A DNA stretch of 64,000 bases from contig NZ_NWTG01000015.1 in the NCBI RefSeq assembly GCF_002532045.1, positions 1 to 64,000 on the forward strand, given 5' to 3'. The notes beneath the pieces are model-generated. The model did no database searches. It saw only the letters and a program-made list of their open reading frames with translations, and was not told where the DNA came from. Source of the DNA: Bradyrhizobium sp. C9. Lineage in GTDB: Bacteria; Pseudomonadota; Alphaproteobacteria; Rhizobiales; Xanthobacteraceae. The stretch's first letter is position 1, and each line of letters begins with the position of its first letter. A program made the translations under genes and the position numbers. Below are positions 1 through 8,564 of the stretch, piece by piece.

Positions 1-81
1 TCGACGTCGGCCGCCGCCGGCTACTTTGCATGGGGTTGTTTTCGATATTTTGGTATCACGCCGCCTTGGCTGGGGAAAGCA

Positions 82-927
82 TCACGCCTTCAGCCGCGCG
101 GCGTGCCACTGCAGATGATCGGCCATGAAGGTCGAGATGAAGTAATAGCTGTGGTCGTAACCCGGCTGACGCCGCAGGGTGAGGGGAATGTTGGCCTTCT
201 CGCAGGCGGCCTTCAGGAGCTCGGGCCGCAGCTGTTCGGTAAGAAAGCCGTCGGCATCGCCATAGTCGACCAGCAGATCGGAGAACCGGGCGCCGTCCTC
301 GATCAGCGCAACCGCATCATGCTTGCGCCACGCCTGCTTGTTATCGCCGAGATAGCCGCCCAGCGCCTTGTTGCCCCACGGCACCTGCGATGGCGCCACG
401 ATCGGGGCAAACGCGCTCGCCGCGCGATAGCGATCGGGATAGCGCAGCGCCACCGTCAGCGCACCATGGCCGCCCATGGAGTGACCGAGGATCGATTGCC
501 GCGCCGTGTCGACCGGGAATTGCTCGGCGATCAGTTTTGGCAATTCCTCGGTGACGTAGCTCCACATCCGGTAATTGGTCGCGAACGGCGGCTCGGTCGC
601 ATCGACATAGAAGCCTGCGCCAAGGCCGAAATCGTAGGCATTGGCGGGATCGCCGGGGACGCCTTCGCCGCGCGGGCTGGTGTCGGGCGCAACGAAGATC
701 AGGCCGAGCTCGGCGCATGCCTGCCGGAATTCACCTTTCTCGGTGACGTTGGCGTGCGTGCAGGTCAACCCCGACAGATAGGTGACGACGGGCAGCTTGG
801 CCCCGGCTGCATGCGCGGGGACGAACACCGAGAAGGTCATGTCGGTCTTGGTTTCGCGGCTTGGGTGCCGGTAAACGCCTTGCGTGCCGCCATGCGACTT
901 GTTCTGGGAAACCGTCTGCATCGTCAT
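82..927 (-). CDS. fghA: S-formylglutathione hydrolase
   Basis: 281-aa cytosolic serine hydrolase that splits S-formylglutathione into formate and glutathione, the last step of the glutathione-dependent formaldehyde pathway. It is an alpha/beta-hydrolase of the esterase D type: the nucleophile elbow GHSMGGHG places the catalytic Ser near residue 150, the acid lies in DYGDADGF (about 221-228), and the His is in GYDHSYYF (about 259). Length is normal for the family. The start is the ATG preceded by AGAGGAAT; a second in-frame ATG lies two codons later. It sits 24 bp downstream of the response-regulator gene on the same strand and probably shares its transcript. Its pathway partners adhC and gfa are about 6.5 kb away, on the other side of the regulators. 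Confidence 0.95.
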   Translation of the reverse strand: MTMQTVSQNKSHGGTQGVYRHPSRETKTDMTFSVFVPAHAAGAKLPVVTYLSGLTCTHANVTEKGEFRQACAELGLIFVAPDTSPRGEGVPGDPANAYDFGLGAGFYVDATEPPFATNYRMWSYVTEELPKLIAEQFPVDTARQSILGHSMGGHGALTVALRYPDRYRAASAFAPIVAPSQVPWGNKALGGYLGDNKQAWRKHDAVALIEDGARFSDLLVDYGDADGFLTEQLRPELLKAACEKANIPLTLRRQPGYDHSYYFISTFMADHLQWHAARLKA

Positions 928-951
928 ATTCCTCTGTGTTGGAGCGCGACG

Positions 952-1572
952 TCAGGCGACGCCGCTCTCGATCGCCAGCCGCACCAGCTCTGCCGAAGTG
1001 CGCACGCCAAGCTTCTGGCGCATGATCGATGACGTGTTCGCGACCGTCTTGTATGACGAATGCACCAGCCAGGCGATCTCCGACAGGCTCTTGCCGGAAC
1101 TGAGCAGGCGCAGGATCTCCATCTCGCGCGAAGTGAGCTTGGAGAGTGGATTTTGCGCAAAGCCCGGCCGCGCAAAGGCGACGTTGCGCGCGATCGCCGG
1201 CGGCAGGTAGACGCCGCCATTGCCGACCTCGCGCACCGCCTCCACCAGATCGTTGGGGTCGCCGGTCTTCGAGACGTAGCCCTTGGCGCCGATGTCGATG
1301 GCGCGGGCGGCGAACACCGGGTCGTCGTTCATGCTGAACATGATGAGACGCGCGGATGCATCGCGCGACAGGATACGACGCGCCAGCTCGAAGCCGGAGA
1401 CCGTCGGCAGGTTGATGTCGATCACGCAGAGATCGGGCTTCTCCGCGACGAACGCCCGTTCGCCGCTTTCGGCATCCGCAGCTTCCAGCAGGATGATCTC
1501 GGGATCGTCGGCGAACACGGTGCGACAACCGGAGGCCACGATGGGATGATCATCAACGATCAGAATGCGCAT
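952..1572 (-). CDS. NarL/FixJ-family response regulator
   Basis: 206-aa response regulator. The receiver domain (residues 1-120) has the acidic pair in IVDDHP, the phospho-acceptor Asp near residue 52 (VIDINLP) and the conserved Lys in GYVSKTG. A LuxR-type helix-turn-helix follows (about 143-200, LTSREMEIL). It is divergent from the histidine kinase starting at 1750, which has the HisKA_3 dimerisation type that normally pairs with NarL regulators, so the two are probably cognate. Position between fghA and xoxF matches the FlhSR/FlhR-type regulators of methanol and formaldehyde oxidation known in Paracoccus; that specific assignment is inference. The ATG at 1572 opens directly into the canonical MRILIVDDHP start. 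Confidence 0.9.
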   Translation of the reverse strand: MRILIVDDHPIVASGCRTVFADDPEIILLEAADAESGERAFVAEKPDLCVIDINLPTVSGFELARRILSRDASARLIMFSMNDDPVFAARAIDIGAKGYVSKTGDPNDLVEAVREVGNGGVYLPPAIARNVAFARPGFAQNPLSKLTSREMEILRLLSSGKSLSEIAWLVHSSYKTVANTSSIMRQKLGVRTSAELVRLAIESGVA

Positions 1573-1749
1573 GGCGTTGTTCCGGCGACCTGCTTCGACT
1601 CATCGTGACATCGATTTGCGCGAAGAACACCTCGGTTTCGACCGGTTGTGCACCTCGCACGAGATTGCGATAGGGTGCGATTAGATAGCCGGGCAAATTT
1701 GGCTGTCAACGATCCTCTCGGAGGAGGGATCGCGGTCGGGGGCAACGTC

Positions 1750-3114
1750 ATGTGGCAAAAGCTATCCTTGCGCGCACGGATCAACCTGCTGCTGGCGCTG
1801 ATACTGGCGCTTGGGCTCGGCATCAATATTGCGCGGCTCGTGCTCGAAGCGGGGCCGCGCGTCCAGGCCGAGGATCAGAGCGTGATCCGGCTGGCGCGCG
1901 AGTTTGTCGCGACGATGGTGGCCGGTCTTGACGAGGCGCCGGATCCGGATGCGCGGCTCGACCAGATCGTCCAGGATCTGAGCCGGCTGCGTCACGTCAG
2001 CATCACGCGGCAGGATGACGCGACCGCAAAGTCTGCCGAGCACCCCGGGGAGGCAGGCGATCCGCGCGCTCCGCCGGAGTGGTTCGTCGCGCTGGTTCAT
2101 CCCGAGCAGACCTCGGTGCGGGTGCCGATCTCGGTTCACGGCAAGCCGCAATCGCTCGTCATCACCTCGCATCCCGATGACGAAATGGCCGAGATCTGGG
2201 ATGGCATCGTCACCCAGCTCGAGATCGGCTCCGCGATCGCGGTGGCGCTGCTGCTGGTGACCATGCTGGTGGTCGGCCGCGCGCTTGCGCCGCTGGAAGC
2301 GCTGTCGCAGGCCATGACCGGTATCGAGGCGGGAGATTACGATGCACGCGTCGAGCCGGGCGGATCGCCTGAATTGGCCGCGATCTGTGCCAAACTGAAC
2401 CATTTGGCGGCGACCCTTGGCGAAGCCGTCGACAGCAAGCGGCAGCTGGCCGAACGTGCGGTTTCGCTGCAGGATTCCGAACGCAAGGAGATCGCGCGCG
2501 AATTGCACGATGAATTCGGGCCCTATCTGTTCGCGCTGCGCGCGCATGCCGGCGCGCTGACGCGGCTGTCGGAGGTCGAAAAGCCCGATCCTGCCGCGCT
2601 CCGCAAGCACGGCAGCGCTATCCTCGAGCAGGTCAACGCGCTTCAGCAGTTCACTCGCCGCATCCTGGAGCGATTGCGGCCGGTGGGTTTGGCAGAGCTT
2701 GGGCTCGCGGAAGCGCTTGGCGCGCTGCTGCGGCTATGGGGCGAGACCCATCCTGAGGTGGAGATCGAGAGCCGCATATCGCCCGATCTCGGCGAGACCG
2801 GCGAGACGGCCGATCTGACGATCTATCGTATCGTGCAGGAAGCGCTGACCAATGTGTTCCGCCACGCCGGCGCAACGGCGGTCGATATCACGATCGAGCC
2901 TGCGGAGCGGCCGACCGGCCTGCGCGGCAGCCGCGGCTGCGCGCTGGTGCGCGTCCGCGACAACGGCCGCGGCCTGCTCAGGGATCACCGGCTCGGCCGC
3001 GGTTTGACCGGCATGCAGGAACGAATCCTCGCGCTCGGAGGCACGCTCAAGATCAATTCCAGCGATGACGGCGTGACGGTCGAGGCACTTGTGCCAAAGG
3101 CCGCGCAGGCTTAG
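1750..3114 (+). CDS. Membrane sensor histidine kinase (HisKA_3 type)
   Basis: 454-aa inner-membrane sensor kinase. It has an N-terminal membrane helix (about 12-35), a periplasmic sensor of about 120 residues, a second helix (about 157-177), a HAMP linker, a HisKA_3 box with the phosphorylated His near residue 253 in ARELHDE, and a HATPase domain with the N-box-like QEALTNVFRHA and G-box DNGRG. I chose the ATG at 1750 because it opens directly before the first membrane helix; a purine-rich GGAGGAGG lies upstream. A GTG at 1648 would add 34 unlikely residues. It diverges from the NarL regulator (952-1572), its probable partner, and resembles FlhS-type kinases of C1 metabolism by type and context only. 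Its stop overlaps the convergent DUF1232 gene. Confidence 0.88.
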   Translation: MWQKLSLRARINLLLALILALGLGINIARLVLEAGPRVQAEDQSVIRLAREFVATMVAGLDEAPDPDARLDQIVQDLSRLRHVSITRQDDATAKSAEHPGEAGDPRAPPEWFVALVHPEQTSVRVPISVHGKPQSLVITSHPDDEMAEIWDGIVTQLEIGSAIAVALLLVTMLVVGRALAPLEALSQAMTGIEAGDYDARVEPGGSPELAAICAKLNHLAATLGEAVDSKRQLAERAVSLQDSERKEIARELHDEFGPYLFALRAHAGALTRLSEVEKPDPAALRKHGSAILEQVNALQQFTRRILERLRPVGLAELGLAEALGALLRLWGETHPEVEIESRISPDLGETGETADLTIYRIVQEALTNVFRHAGATAVDITIEPAERPTGLRGSRGCALVRVRDNGRGLLRDHRLGRGLTGMQERILALGGTLKINSSDDGVTVEALVPKAAQA

Positions 3115-3542
3115 GGCGCGGTTCGCGGCCAGCATGCGAAGACGGCCCATCCCAGTGCGAGTGCGCCGGCGATCCAGAGCACGATGATCGCGATCATTCC
3201 CGCGCGACTGGTCGGGCGCTGCAGGACGGCGCCGCCTTTGGCGCGGCATTCTGCCATCACCTCATCCGGAACGAGCGAGATCGCAAGCCAGATGCCGAGC
3301 GGCAGCAGGATCAGATCGTCGAGATAGCCGATGACCGGGATGAAATCCGGAATCAGGTCGATGGGGGAGAGTGCATAGGCCGCGATAGCGACGGCGAGGG
3401 CTTTTGCGTACCACGGTACGCGCGGATCGCGCGACGCGAGATACAGCGCAACGCTGTCTCGTTTGAGGTTGCGCGCCCAATCCTTGATTGAGGACAACTT
3501 GATCGAGGAAAGTTTGATTGAGGACAGTTTGTTGGACGACAT
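3111..3542 (-). CDS. DUF1232 (YkvA-like) membrane protein with KLSSI repeats
   Basis: 143-aa small inner-membrane protein. The core YALSPIDLIPDFIPVIGYLD is the hallmark of DUF1232/YkvA proteins; a second hydrophobic helix lies near the C-terminus (IAIIVLWIAGALALGWAVF). Function is unknown in the family. The start at 3542 gives MSSNKLSSIK and removes about 70 non-homologous residues that a longer frame would add; no strong ribosome site is visible. Residues 4-19 are three and a fraction copies of the pentapeptide KLSSI, encoded by an imperfect 15-bp tandem repeat (about 3484-3535), unusual for this family. It lies 29 bp downstream of the AraC regulator stop on the same strand, and its end overlaps the kinase gene by 4 bp, tail to tail. 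Confidence 0.82.
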   Translation of the reverse strand: MSSNKLSSIKLSSIKLSSIKDWARNLKRDSVALYLASRDPRVPWYAKALAVAIAAYALSPIDLIPDFIPVIGYLDDLILLPLGIWLAISLVPDEVMAECRAKGGAVLQRPTSRAGMIAIIVLWIAGALALGWAVFACWPRTAP

Positions 3543-3571
3543 GGCGTGGCGCCCGCACGTCAGGCGAAACG

Positions 3572-4546
3572 CTATTCCAGGACCACATCGACCGGCATGC
3601 CGCCGTGCAGACCCTTGTGCACGGAGGAGGGGGCGATGCCAAAATACTTTCGGAACACACGGCTGAAATGCGATGAGCTCGAGAAGCCCCAGGAGAACGC
3701 AACGTCCGTGATGGTCTTGCCGTTCTGCGATTCCAGCTCCTGCCGGCAATTCTGCAGCCGGGCCTTCCAGATGTAGTCACTGACCGTCATACCGCGATCG
3801 CTGAACAGCATGTGCAGGTAGCGCTTCGAACAGCCGAGCGCCGCGGAAATGCGGTCGATGCAGAGATCGGGATCGCGCAGATGCTCGCGGATGAAGCCCT
3901 GGGCGCGCACATAGGTCGCCTCGGCGCTGCCGCGGTCGAACATCGCGCCGGTCTCGCGCAGCGGCAGCAGCAGCAGGTCGATCAGCGCATCGGCGACGCC
4001 GACGGCGTTGACCGGGGTCAGCGTCGGCGCCTCGCCGAACGCGGCATGGACGAAATCATAGGCGATGCGGCCGGTGCCGTTGCGCGCCGACAGCTTGCAC
4101 GGCGCCATCTTGGAGAGCTGGAAGCCGCGCTCCTTGAGCAGGTCCTTCGGAACGATGACAACCTCGTGGCGCGTCAGCGACGGGCTGATGATCGTGTGCG
4201 GACACGACACATCGTAGGCGAAGCAGTCGCCCGGCATGATGTCGAAGTGCAGACCGTCCTGCTCGAAATGCGAGACGCCGTGGGTCTGAAATACGATCTT
4301 GATGTAGGGGTGCTCGCTCAGCCTGATGCGCGAGATGGTATGCGCGATGCGGTGCTGGCTTGCCTCGATCTGGCACAGCTTCAATCGCGATACGGTCGTG
4401 AAATTGATCCGGCCCTCGAGCGAGGATCCTTCCAGCGCATCGACGTCGAACTGACCGCAGAGGTCAGTGAGCGCATCCGACCAGCGCTGGATCTGCCGCT
4501 TGGGCGTCAATCCGTTCGTGCTGAGTGAATGGACTGTGTCGGTCAT
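3572..4546 (-). CDS. AraC-family (FeaR-like) transcriptional regulator
   Basis: 324-aa regulator. The N-terminal half (about 40-210) resembles the AraC-binding-like domain of FeaR/NphR regulators; the C-terminal about 100 residues form the two-helix AraC DNA-binding domain (CIDRISAALGCSKRYLHMLF, then ITDVAFSWGFSSSSHFSRVF). FeaR-type proteins usually activate amine, aromatic or alcohol oxidation genes. The ATG at 4546 is preferred because GGAAAG precedes it; an upstream frame start at 4594 lacks a ribosome site. The gene diverges from xoxF across about 420 bp, and two 15-bp direct repeats spaced 22 bp apart in that gap are good candidate binding sites. The target being xoxF is inference. Confidence 0.85.
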   Translation of the reverse strand: MTDTVHSLSTNGLTPKRQIQRWSDALTDLCGQFDVDALEGSSLEGRINFTTVSRLKLCQIEASQHRIAHTISRIRLSEHPYIKIVFQTHGVSHFEQDGLHFDIMPGDCFAYDVSCPHTIISPSLTRHEVVIVPKDLLKERGFQLSKMAPCKLSARNGTGRIAYDFVHAAFGEAPTLTPVNAVGVADALIDLLLLPLRETGAMFDRGSAEATYVRAQGFIREHLRDPDLCIDRISAALGCSKRYLHMLFSDRGMTVSDYIWKARLQNCRQELESQNGKTITDVAFSWGFSSSSHFSRVFRKYFGIAPSSVHKGLHGGMPVDVVLE

Positions 4547-4825
4547 CTTTCCAGCCACCGATTCGATCCCCAACGTGACTGCCCATCGCGCCAAATTCTG
4601 GTCCGGGATGATGCGCCTTCTCCCTGATTCTGAACAGTTTGGGGAGGCGGCGGGATTTCTTCCCGATCAAAGCCGGGCGATCCTCCGACTTAGTTCTGGG
4701 CGCGTCAAGCGCAACCTTGGGCCGGTTCTATCCGACACTGGAACAGCGCCGGAGACGTTTGATGCCCTGCAGCATGAAGCAGCCTTTACCGCTTATTCGC
4801 GGCCCGACCGCAAAAATCTGACAAT

Positions 4826-4862
4826 GCTTCGCTTCTGAGCAAACGGCGCTTCGCTGCTGGGC
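4826..4862 (+). promoter_or_regulatory. Two direct repeats upstream of xoxF (candidate activator site)
   Basis: GCTTCGCTTCTGAGC (4826-4840) and GCTTCGCTGCTGGGC (4848-4862) match at 13 of 15 positions and start 22 bp apart, about two helical turns. That spacing is typical of AraC-family half-sites, and an AraC-family gene diverges from here. The downstream copy ends 105 bp before the xoxF ATG. The rest of the 4547-4967 gap holds no gene I can support; no clear sigma-70 promoter was seen. The xoxF start is fixed by GGGAGGAA at 4953-4960. Confidence 0.5.
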
Positions 4863-4967
4863 AAGTCAGCGGGATTCGATCGGACTATCACTTGGGTACC
4901 AAAATGGAAGAAGTGGGGCCGTTTCGGCGGAAACCCTTGAGCTCTTGAACCTGGGAGGAAATCCACG

Positions 4968-6770
4968 ATGCGCAAGTTGCTTTACGCGACCAGCCTTGGG
5001 GCAATGGCGGTGTTCGCCGCCGGAGCTGCCAACGCCAATGACGAACTCCACAAGATGGCGCAGAACCCGAAAGACTGGGTGATGCCGACCGGCGACTACA
5101 CCAATCAGCGCTATTCGAAGCTGAATCAGATCAACGCCCAGAACGTCGGAAAGTTGCAGGTAGCGTGGACGTTTTCGACCGGCGTGCTGCGCGGTCACGA
5201 AGGCGGCCCGCTGATCATCGGCAACATGATGTACGTGCACACGCCGTTCCCGAACAAGGTCTACGCTATTGACCTTTCCAAGGACAACCAGATCGTCTGG
5301 AAGTACGAGCCGAAGCAGGATCCGAACGTCATTCCGGTGATGTGCTGCGACACGGTCAACCGCGGCGTCGCCTATGGTGACGGCAAGATCTTCCTGCACC
5401 AGGCAGACACCACGCTGGTCGCACTCGATGCCAAGACCGGCAAGGTGGAATGGACGGTGAAGAACGGCGATCCGAGCAAGGGATCGACCGGCACCTCCGC
5501 ACCGATGGTGATCAAGGACAAGGTCTTGATCGGCATCTCCGGCGGCGAGTTCGGCGTTCAGGCCCACATGAGCGCCTACGACATCAAGACCGGCAAGCTG
5601 GTCTGGCGCGGATACTCGGAAGGTCCGGATGACCAGATCCTGGTCGACGACAAGACCACCGAACTCGGCAAGCCGGTCGGCAAGGACTCGAGCCTGAAGA
5701 CGTGGCAAGGCGATCAGTGGAAGATCGGCGGCGGCGCGACCTGGGGCTGGATCTCCTATGATCCCGAACTGAACCTCGTGTACTACGGATCGGGCAACCC
5801 CTCGACCTGGAATCCGAAGCAGCGTCCCGGCGACAACAAGTGGTCGATGACGATCTGGGCGCGTAACCCGGATACCGGCGTCGCCAAATGGGTCTACCAG
5901 ATGACGCCCCATGACGAATGGGACTATGACGGCATCAACGAGATGATCCTTTCGGATCAGTCGATCGATGGCAAGCCGCGCAAGCTGCTGACCCACTTCG
6001 ACCGTAACGGCCTCGGCTACACGCTCGACCGCGCCACCGGCGAACTGCTGGTCGCCGAGAAGTACGATCCGAAGGTGAACTGGACCTCGGGCGTCGACAT
6101 GAAGAAGGACTCGCCGACCTATGGTCGTCCGAAGGTTCTTGACGCAGCGTCGACCGACAAGGCCGGCGAAGACCATAACGTCAAGGGCATCTGCCCGGCG
6201 GCGCTGGGTTCGAAGGACGAGCAGCCGGCAGCCTACTCGCCGGAGACCCAGCTGTTCTACGTGCCGACCAACCACGTCTGCATGGACTACGAGCCGTTCA
6301 AGGTGAGCTACACCGCAGGTCAGCCCTATGTCGGCGCGACGCTGTCGATGTATCCGCCTCCGGGTGAGACCAACATGGGCAACTTCATCGCCTGGGACGG
6401 CAAGACCGGCAAGATCGTCTGGTCGAACAAGGAGCAGTTCTCGGTCTGGTCGGGTGCACTCGCGACCGCCGGCGGCGTGGTGTTCTACGGCACGCTGGAA
6501 GGCTACCTGAAGGCAGTCGACGCCAAGACGGGCAAGGAGCTCTACAAGTTCAAGACCCCGTCCGGCATCATCGGCAACGTCACGACCTATGAGAACGGCG
6601 GCAAGCAGTACATCGCCGTGCTGTCGGGTGTTGGCGGTTGGGCAGGCATCGGCCTCGCGGCCGGTCTGACTGATCCGACGGCCGGTCTCGGTGCAGTCGG
6701 CGGTTATGCCGCGCTGAGCAACTACACCGCGCTCGGCGGCACGCTCACCGTGTTCTCGCTGCCGCAGTGA
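4968..6770 (+). CDS. xoxF: Lanthanide-dependent methanol dehydrogenase XoxF
   Basis: 600-aa periplasmic PQQ-dependent alcohol dehydrogenase oxidising methanol to formaldehyde (or further). A signal peptide ends near residue 23 (ANAND). The PQQ-stacking vicinal cysteines are C126-C127 (VMCCDTV); metal ligands correspond to E194 (GGEFG), N277 (GSGNPS) and the catalytic D319. The extra Asp D321 in DEWDYDG is the diagnostic lanthanide ligand; calcium-dependent MxaF has Ala there. Eight beta-propeller W-motif blades such as AKTGKVEW are visible. Ribosome site GGGAGGAA, spacing 7. It is followed by a strong hairpin and then the cytochrome gene. No mxaI or mxa maturation gene is nearby, so this is the only methanol dehydrogenase in the window. 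Confidence 0.97.
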   Translation: MRKLLYATSLGAMAVFAAGAANANDELHKMAQNPKDWVMPTGDYTNQRYSKLNQINAQNVGKLQVAWTFSTGVLRGHEGGPLIIGNMMYVHTPFPNKVYAIDLSKDNQIVWKYEPKQDPNVIPVMCCDTVNRGVAYGDGKIFLHQADTTLVALDAKTGKVEWTVKNGDPSKGSTGTSAPMVIKDKVLIGISGGEFGVQAHMSAYDIKTGKLVWRGYSEGPDDQILVDDKTTELGKPVGKDSSLKTWQGDQWKIGGGATWGWISYDPELNLVYYGSGNPSTWNPKQRPGDNKWSMTIWARNPDTGVAKWVYQMTPHDEWDYDGINEMILSDQSIDGKPRKLLTHFDRNGLGYTLDRATGELLVAEKYDPKVNWTSGVDMKKDSPTYGRPKVLDAASTDKAGEDHNVKGICPAALGSKDEQPAAYSPETQLFYVPTNHVCMDYEPFKVSYTAGQPYVGATLSMYPPPGETNMGNFIAWDGKTGKIVWSNKEQFSVWSGALATAGGVVFYGTLEGYLKAVDAKTGKELYKFKTPSGIIGNVTTYENGGKQYIAVLSGVGGWAGIGLAAGLTDPTAGLGAVGGYAALSNYTALGGTLTVFSLPQ

Positions 6771-6787
6771 GCTGAGCAACCCTCGTT

Positions 6788-6817
6788 CCGGCGCGTGGAG
6801 CGATCTCCATGCGCCGG
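6788..6817 (+). terminator. Strong intercistronic hairpin between xoxF and the cytochrome gene
   Basis: Arms CCGGCGCGTGGAG and CTCCATGCGCCGG pair over 13 bp with one G-U, around a four-base loop CGAT, 17 bp after the xoxF stop. There is no T-run, so a 3'-end stabiliser or partial attenuator is more likely than a full terminator. Confidence 0.6.
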
Positions 6818-6843
6818 TCCGTCTTCAATCCGCACGCGAGGAT

Positions 6844-7371
6844 ATGCTTTTGCGTAAGATCTGGTTTGTGACTGCCGCGATCTTCGTCGTGGCAATGGGA
6901 GGAGTTGCCTCCGCCGAGGACGTGGGTGATCCGACCGCCGTCAAGTCCGAGGACGGCAAGTATCTCGACAAGGATGGAAACCCGACGTTCAAGGTCGCGT
7001 CCGACGGTACGGTGGACTGGTACACCTACTCCGGCTACCGCCGTTATCATTCGGAGTGCCACGTCTGCCACGGTCCCGACGGCATGGGCTCGACATACGC
7101 GCCGGCGTTGAAGGATTCGCTGAAGACCATGAGCTATGCCGACTTCATGGGTGTGGTCGCGAGCGGGCGCAAGAACGTGTCGACGTCGCAGGAAAACGTC
7201 ATGCCGGCATTCGGCGATAATCCGAACGTTGCCTGCTACATGGACGACCTCTATGTGTACCTGCGCGCCCGCGCCAATGATGCGGTTGGGCGTGTTCGAC
7301 CGGCCAAGCACGAAGACAAGTCGGATGCCTACGGAAAGGCGGAAGACGCCTGCATGGGCAACAAGAACTGA
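6844..7371 (+). CDS. xoxG: Four-cysteine cytochrome c, methanol-metabolism type (XoxG-like)
   Basis: 175-aa periplasmic cytochrome that should accept electrons from XoxF and pass them to the respiratory chain. The signal peptide ends near VASA-ED (24). One haem site CHVCH (C72, C75, H76) and a likely axial Met at 120 (VMPAFG). Two more cysteines (C131 in VACYMDD, C170 near the C-terminus) make this the 'four-Cys' cytochrome subfamily found beside methanol dehydrogenases rather than classical MxaG. The start ATG at 6844 follows GCGAGG. It is 73 bp downstream of xoxF, separated by the hairpin, and 50 bp upstream of adhC, so the genes form one operon. The symbol is by context. Confidence 0.9.
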   Translation: MLLRKIWFVTAAIFVVAMGGVASAEDVGDPTAVKSEDGKYLDKDGNPTFKVASDGTVDWYTYSGYRRYHSECHVCHGPDGMGSTYAPALKDSLKTMSYADFMGVVASGRKNVSTSQENVMPAFGDNPNVACYMDDLYVYLRARANDAVGRVRPAKHEDKSDAYGKAEDACMGNKN

Positions 7372-7421
7372 GCGTGACCGGCGCGAATGACAAACCTGTT
7401 TGATGTTTTGTGGAGACCAAG

Positions 7422-8531
7422 ATGAAGACCCGCGCCGCAGTCGCATTCGAAGCCAAGAAGCCGCTTGAGATCGTCGAGCTCGACCTGGAAGGACCCAAGG
7501 CCGGCGAGGTCCTTGTCGAGATCAAGGCGACGGGTATCTGCCATACCGATGCCTACACGCTCGACGGCTTCGACAGCGAAGGCATCTTCCCCTCGGTACT
7601 CGGGCACGAAGGCGCCGGCATCGTTCGCGAGGTCGGCGCCGGCGTGACGTCGGTGAAACCGGGCGATCACGTGATCCCGCTCTACACGCCCGAATGCCGC
7701 CAGTGCAAAAGCTGCCTGAGTCAGAAGACCAATCTCTGCACCGCGATCCGCGCGACGCAAGGCAAAGGCGTGATGCCCGACGGCACCTCGCGCTTCAGCC
7801 ACAAGGGCAAGACGGTCTTCCACTATATGGGCTGCTCGACCTTCTCGAACTTCACCGTTCTGCCTGAGATCGCGGTGGCGAAGATCCGCGAGGACGCGCC
7901 GTTCGACAAGAGCTGCTACATCGGCTGCGGCGTCACCACCGGCGTCGGCGCCGTCGTCAACACCGCCAAGGTGACGCCGGGCTCCAACGTCGTCGTATTC
8001 GGCCTCGGCGGCATCGGCCTCAACGTGATCCAGGGCGCCAAGATGGTGGGCGCCGACAAGATCATCGGCGTCGACATCAACGACTCAAAGGACAATTGGG
8101 GCCGCCAGTTCGGCATGACGCATTTCGTCAACCCGACCAAGGTGAGCGGCGATATCGTGCAGCATCTGGTGGGCCTGACCGACGGCGGCGCCGACTACAC
8201 CTTCGACTGTACCGGCAACACCAACGTGATGCGCCAGGCGCTGGAGGCCTGCCACCGCGGCTGGGGCGTGTCGGTCGTGATCGGCGTTGCGGAATCCGGC
8301 AAGGAGATCGCGACGCGGCCGTTCCAGCTCGTCACCGGACGGGTCTGGAAGGGCACCGCGTTCGGCGGCGCGCGTGGCCGCACCGACGTGCCGAAGATCG
8401 TCGACTGGTACATGAACGGAAAGATCCAGATCGATCCGATGATCACCCACGTGCTGAAGCTCGACGAGATCAACAAGGGCTTCGACCTGATGCACGAGGG
8501 CAAGTCGATCCGTTCGGTCGTCGTGTTCTAA
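7422..8531 (+). CDS. adhC: S-(hydroxymethyl)glutathione dehydrogenase (class III alcohol dehydrogenase)
   Basis: 369-aa cytosolic zinc enzyme oxidising S-hydroxymethylglutathione to S-formylglutathione with NAD; also acts as nitrosoglutathione reductase in the family. Catalytic zinc ligands C40 (GICHTD), H62 (GHEGAG) and a Cys in CYIGCGVTTG; structural zinc cysteines in ECRQCKSCLSQKTNLC (92, 95, 98, 106). Rossmann motif GLGGIGLNVI. The ATG at 7422 is chosen because TGGAGA lies just before it and the resulting 369 residues are the normal class III length; a GTG at 7410 would overlap that ribosome site. Also called flhA/frmA. It sits between the cytochrome gene and gfa in the C1 operon. Confidence 0.96.
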   Translation: MKTRAAVAFEAKKPLEIVELDLEGPKAGEVLVEIKATGICHTDAYTLDGFDSEGIFPSVLGHEGAGIVREVGAGVTSVKPGDHVIPLYTPECRQCKSCLSQKTNLCTAIRATQGKGVMPDGTSRFSHKGKTVFHYMGCSTFSNFTVLPEIAVAKIREDAPFDKSCYIGCGVTTGVGAVVNTAKVTPGSNVVVFGLGGIGLNVIQGAKMVGADKIIGVDINDSKDNWGRQFGMTHFVNPTKVSGDIVQHLVGLTDGGADYTFDCTGNTNVMRQALEACHRGWGVSVVIGVAESGKEIATRPFQLVTGRVWKGTAFGGARGRTDVPKIVDWYMNGKIQIDPMITHVLKLDEINKGFDLMHEGKSIRSVVVF

Positions 8532-8564
8532 AATCAAAACACCAAGCACTAGGAGGATAGGTCA

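Noticed and set aside
1..31. Possible start of a minus-strand gene (MQSSRRRPTS) running off the left edge
   Set aside because: Only about ten codons are visible, with an Arg-rich composition and no ribosome site.
3484..3535. CRISPR-like array
   Set aside because: Units are 15 bp, contiguous and in frame with a coding sequence, with no spacers. No CRISPR array or cas gene was seen anywhere in the window.
4866..6779. 637-residue open frame antisense to xoxF
   Set aside because: It mirrors the codon bias of xoxF, has no family motif and would leave no room for xoxF, whose motifs are complete.
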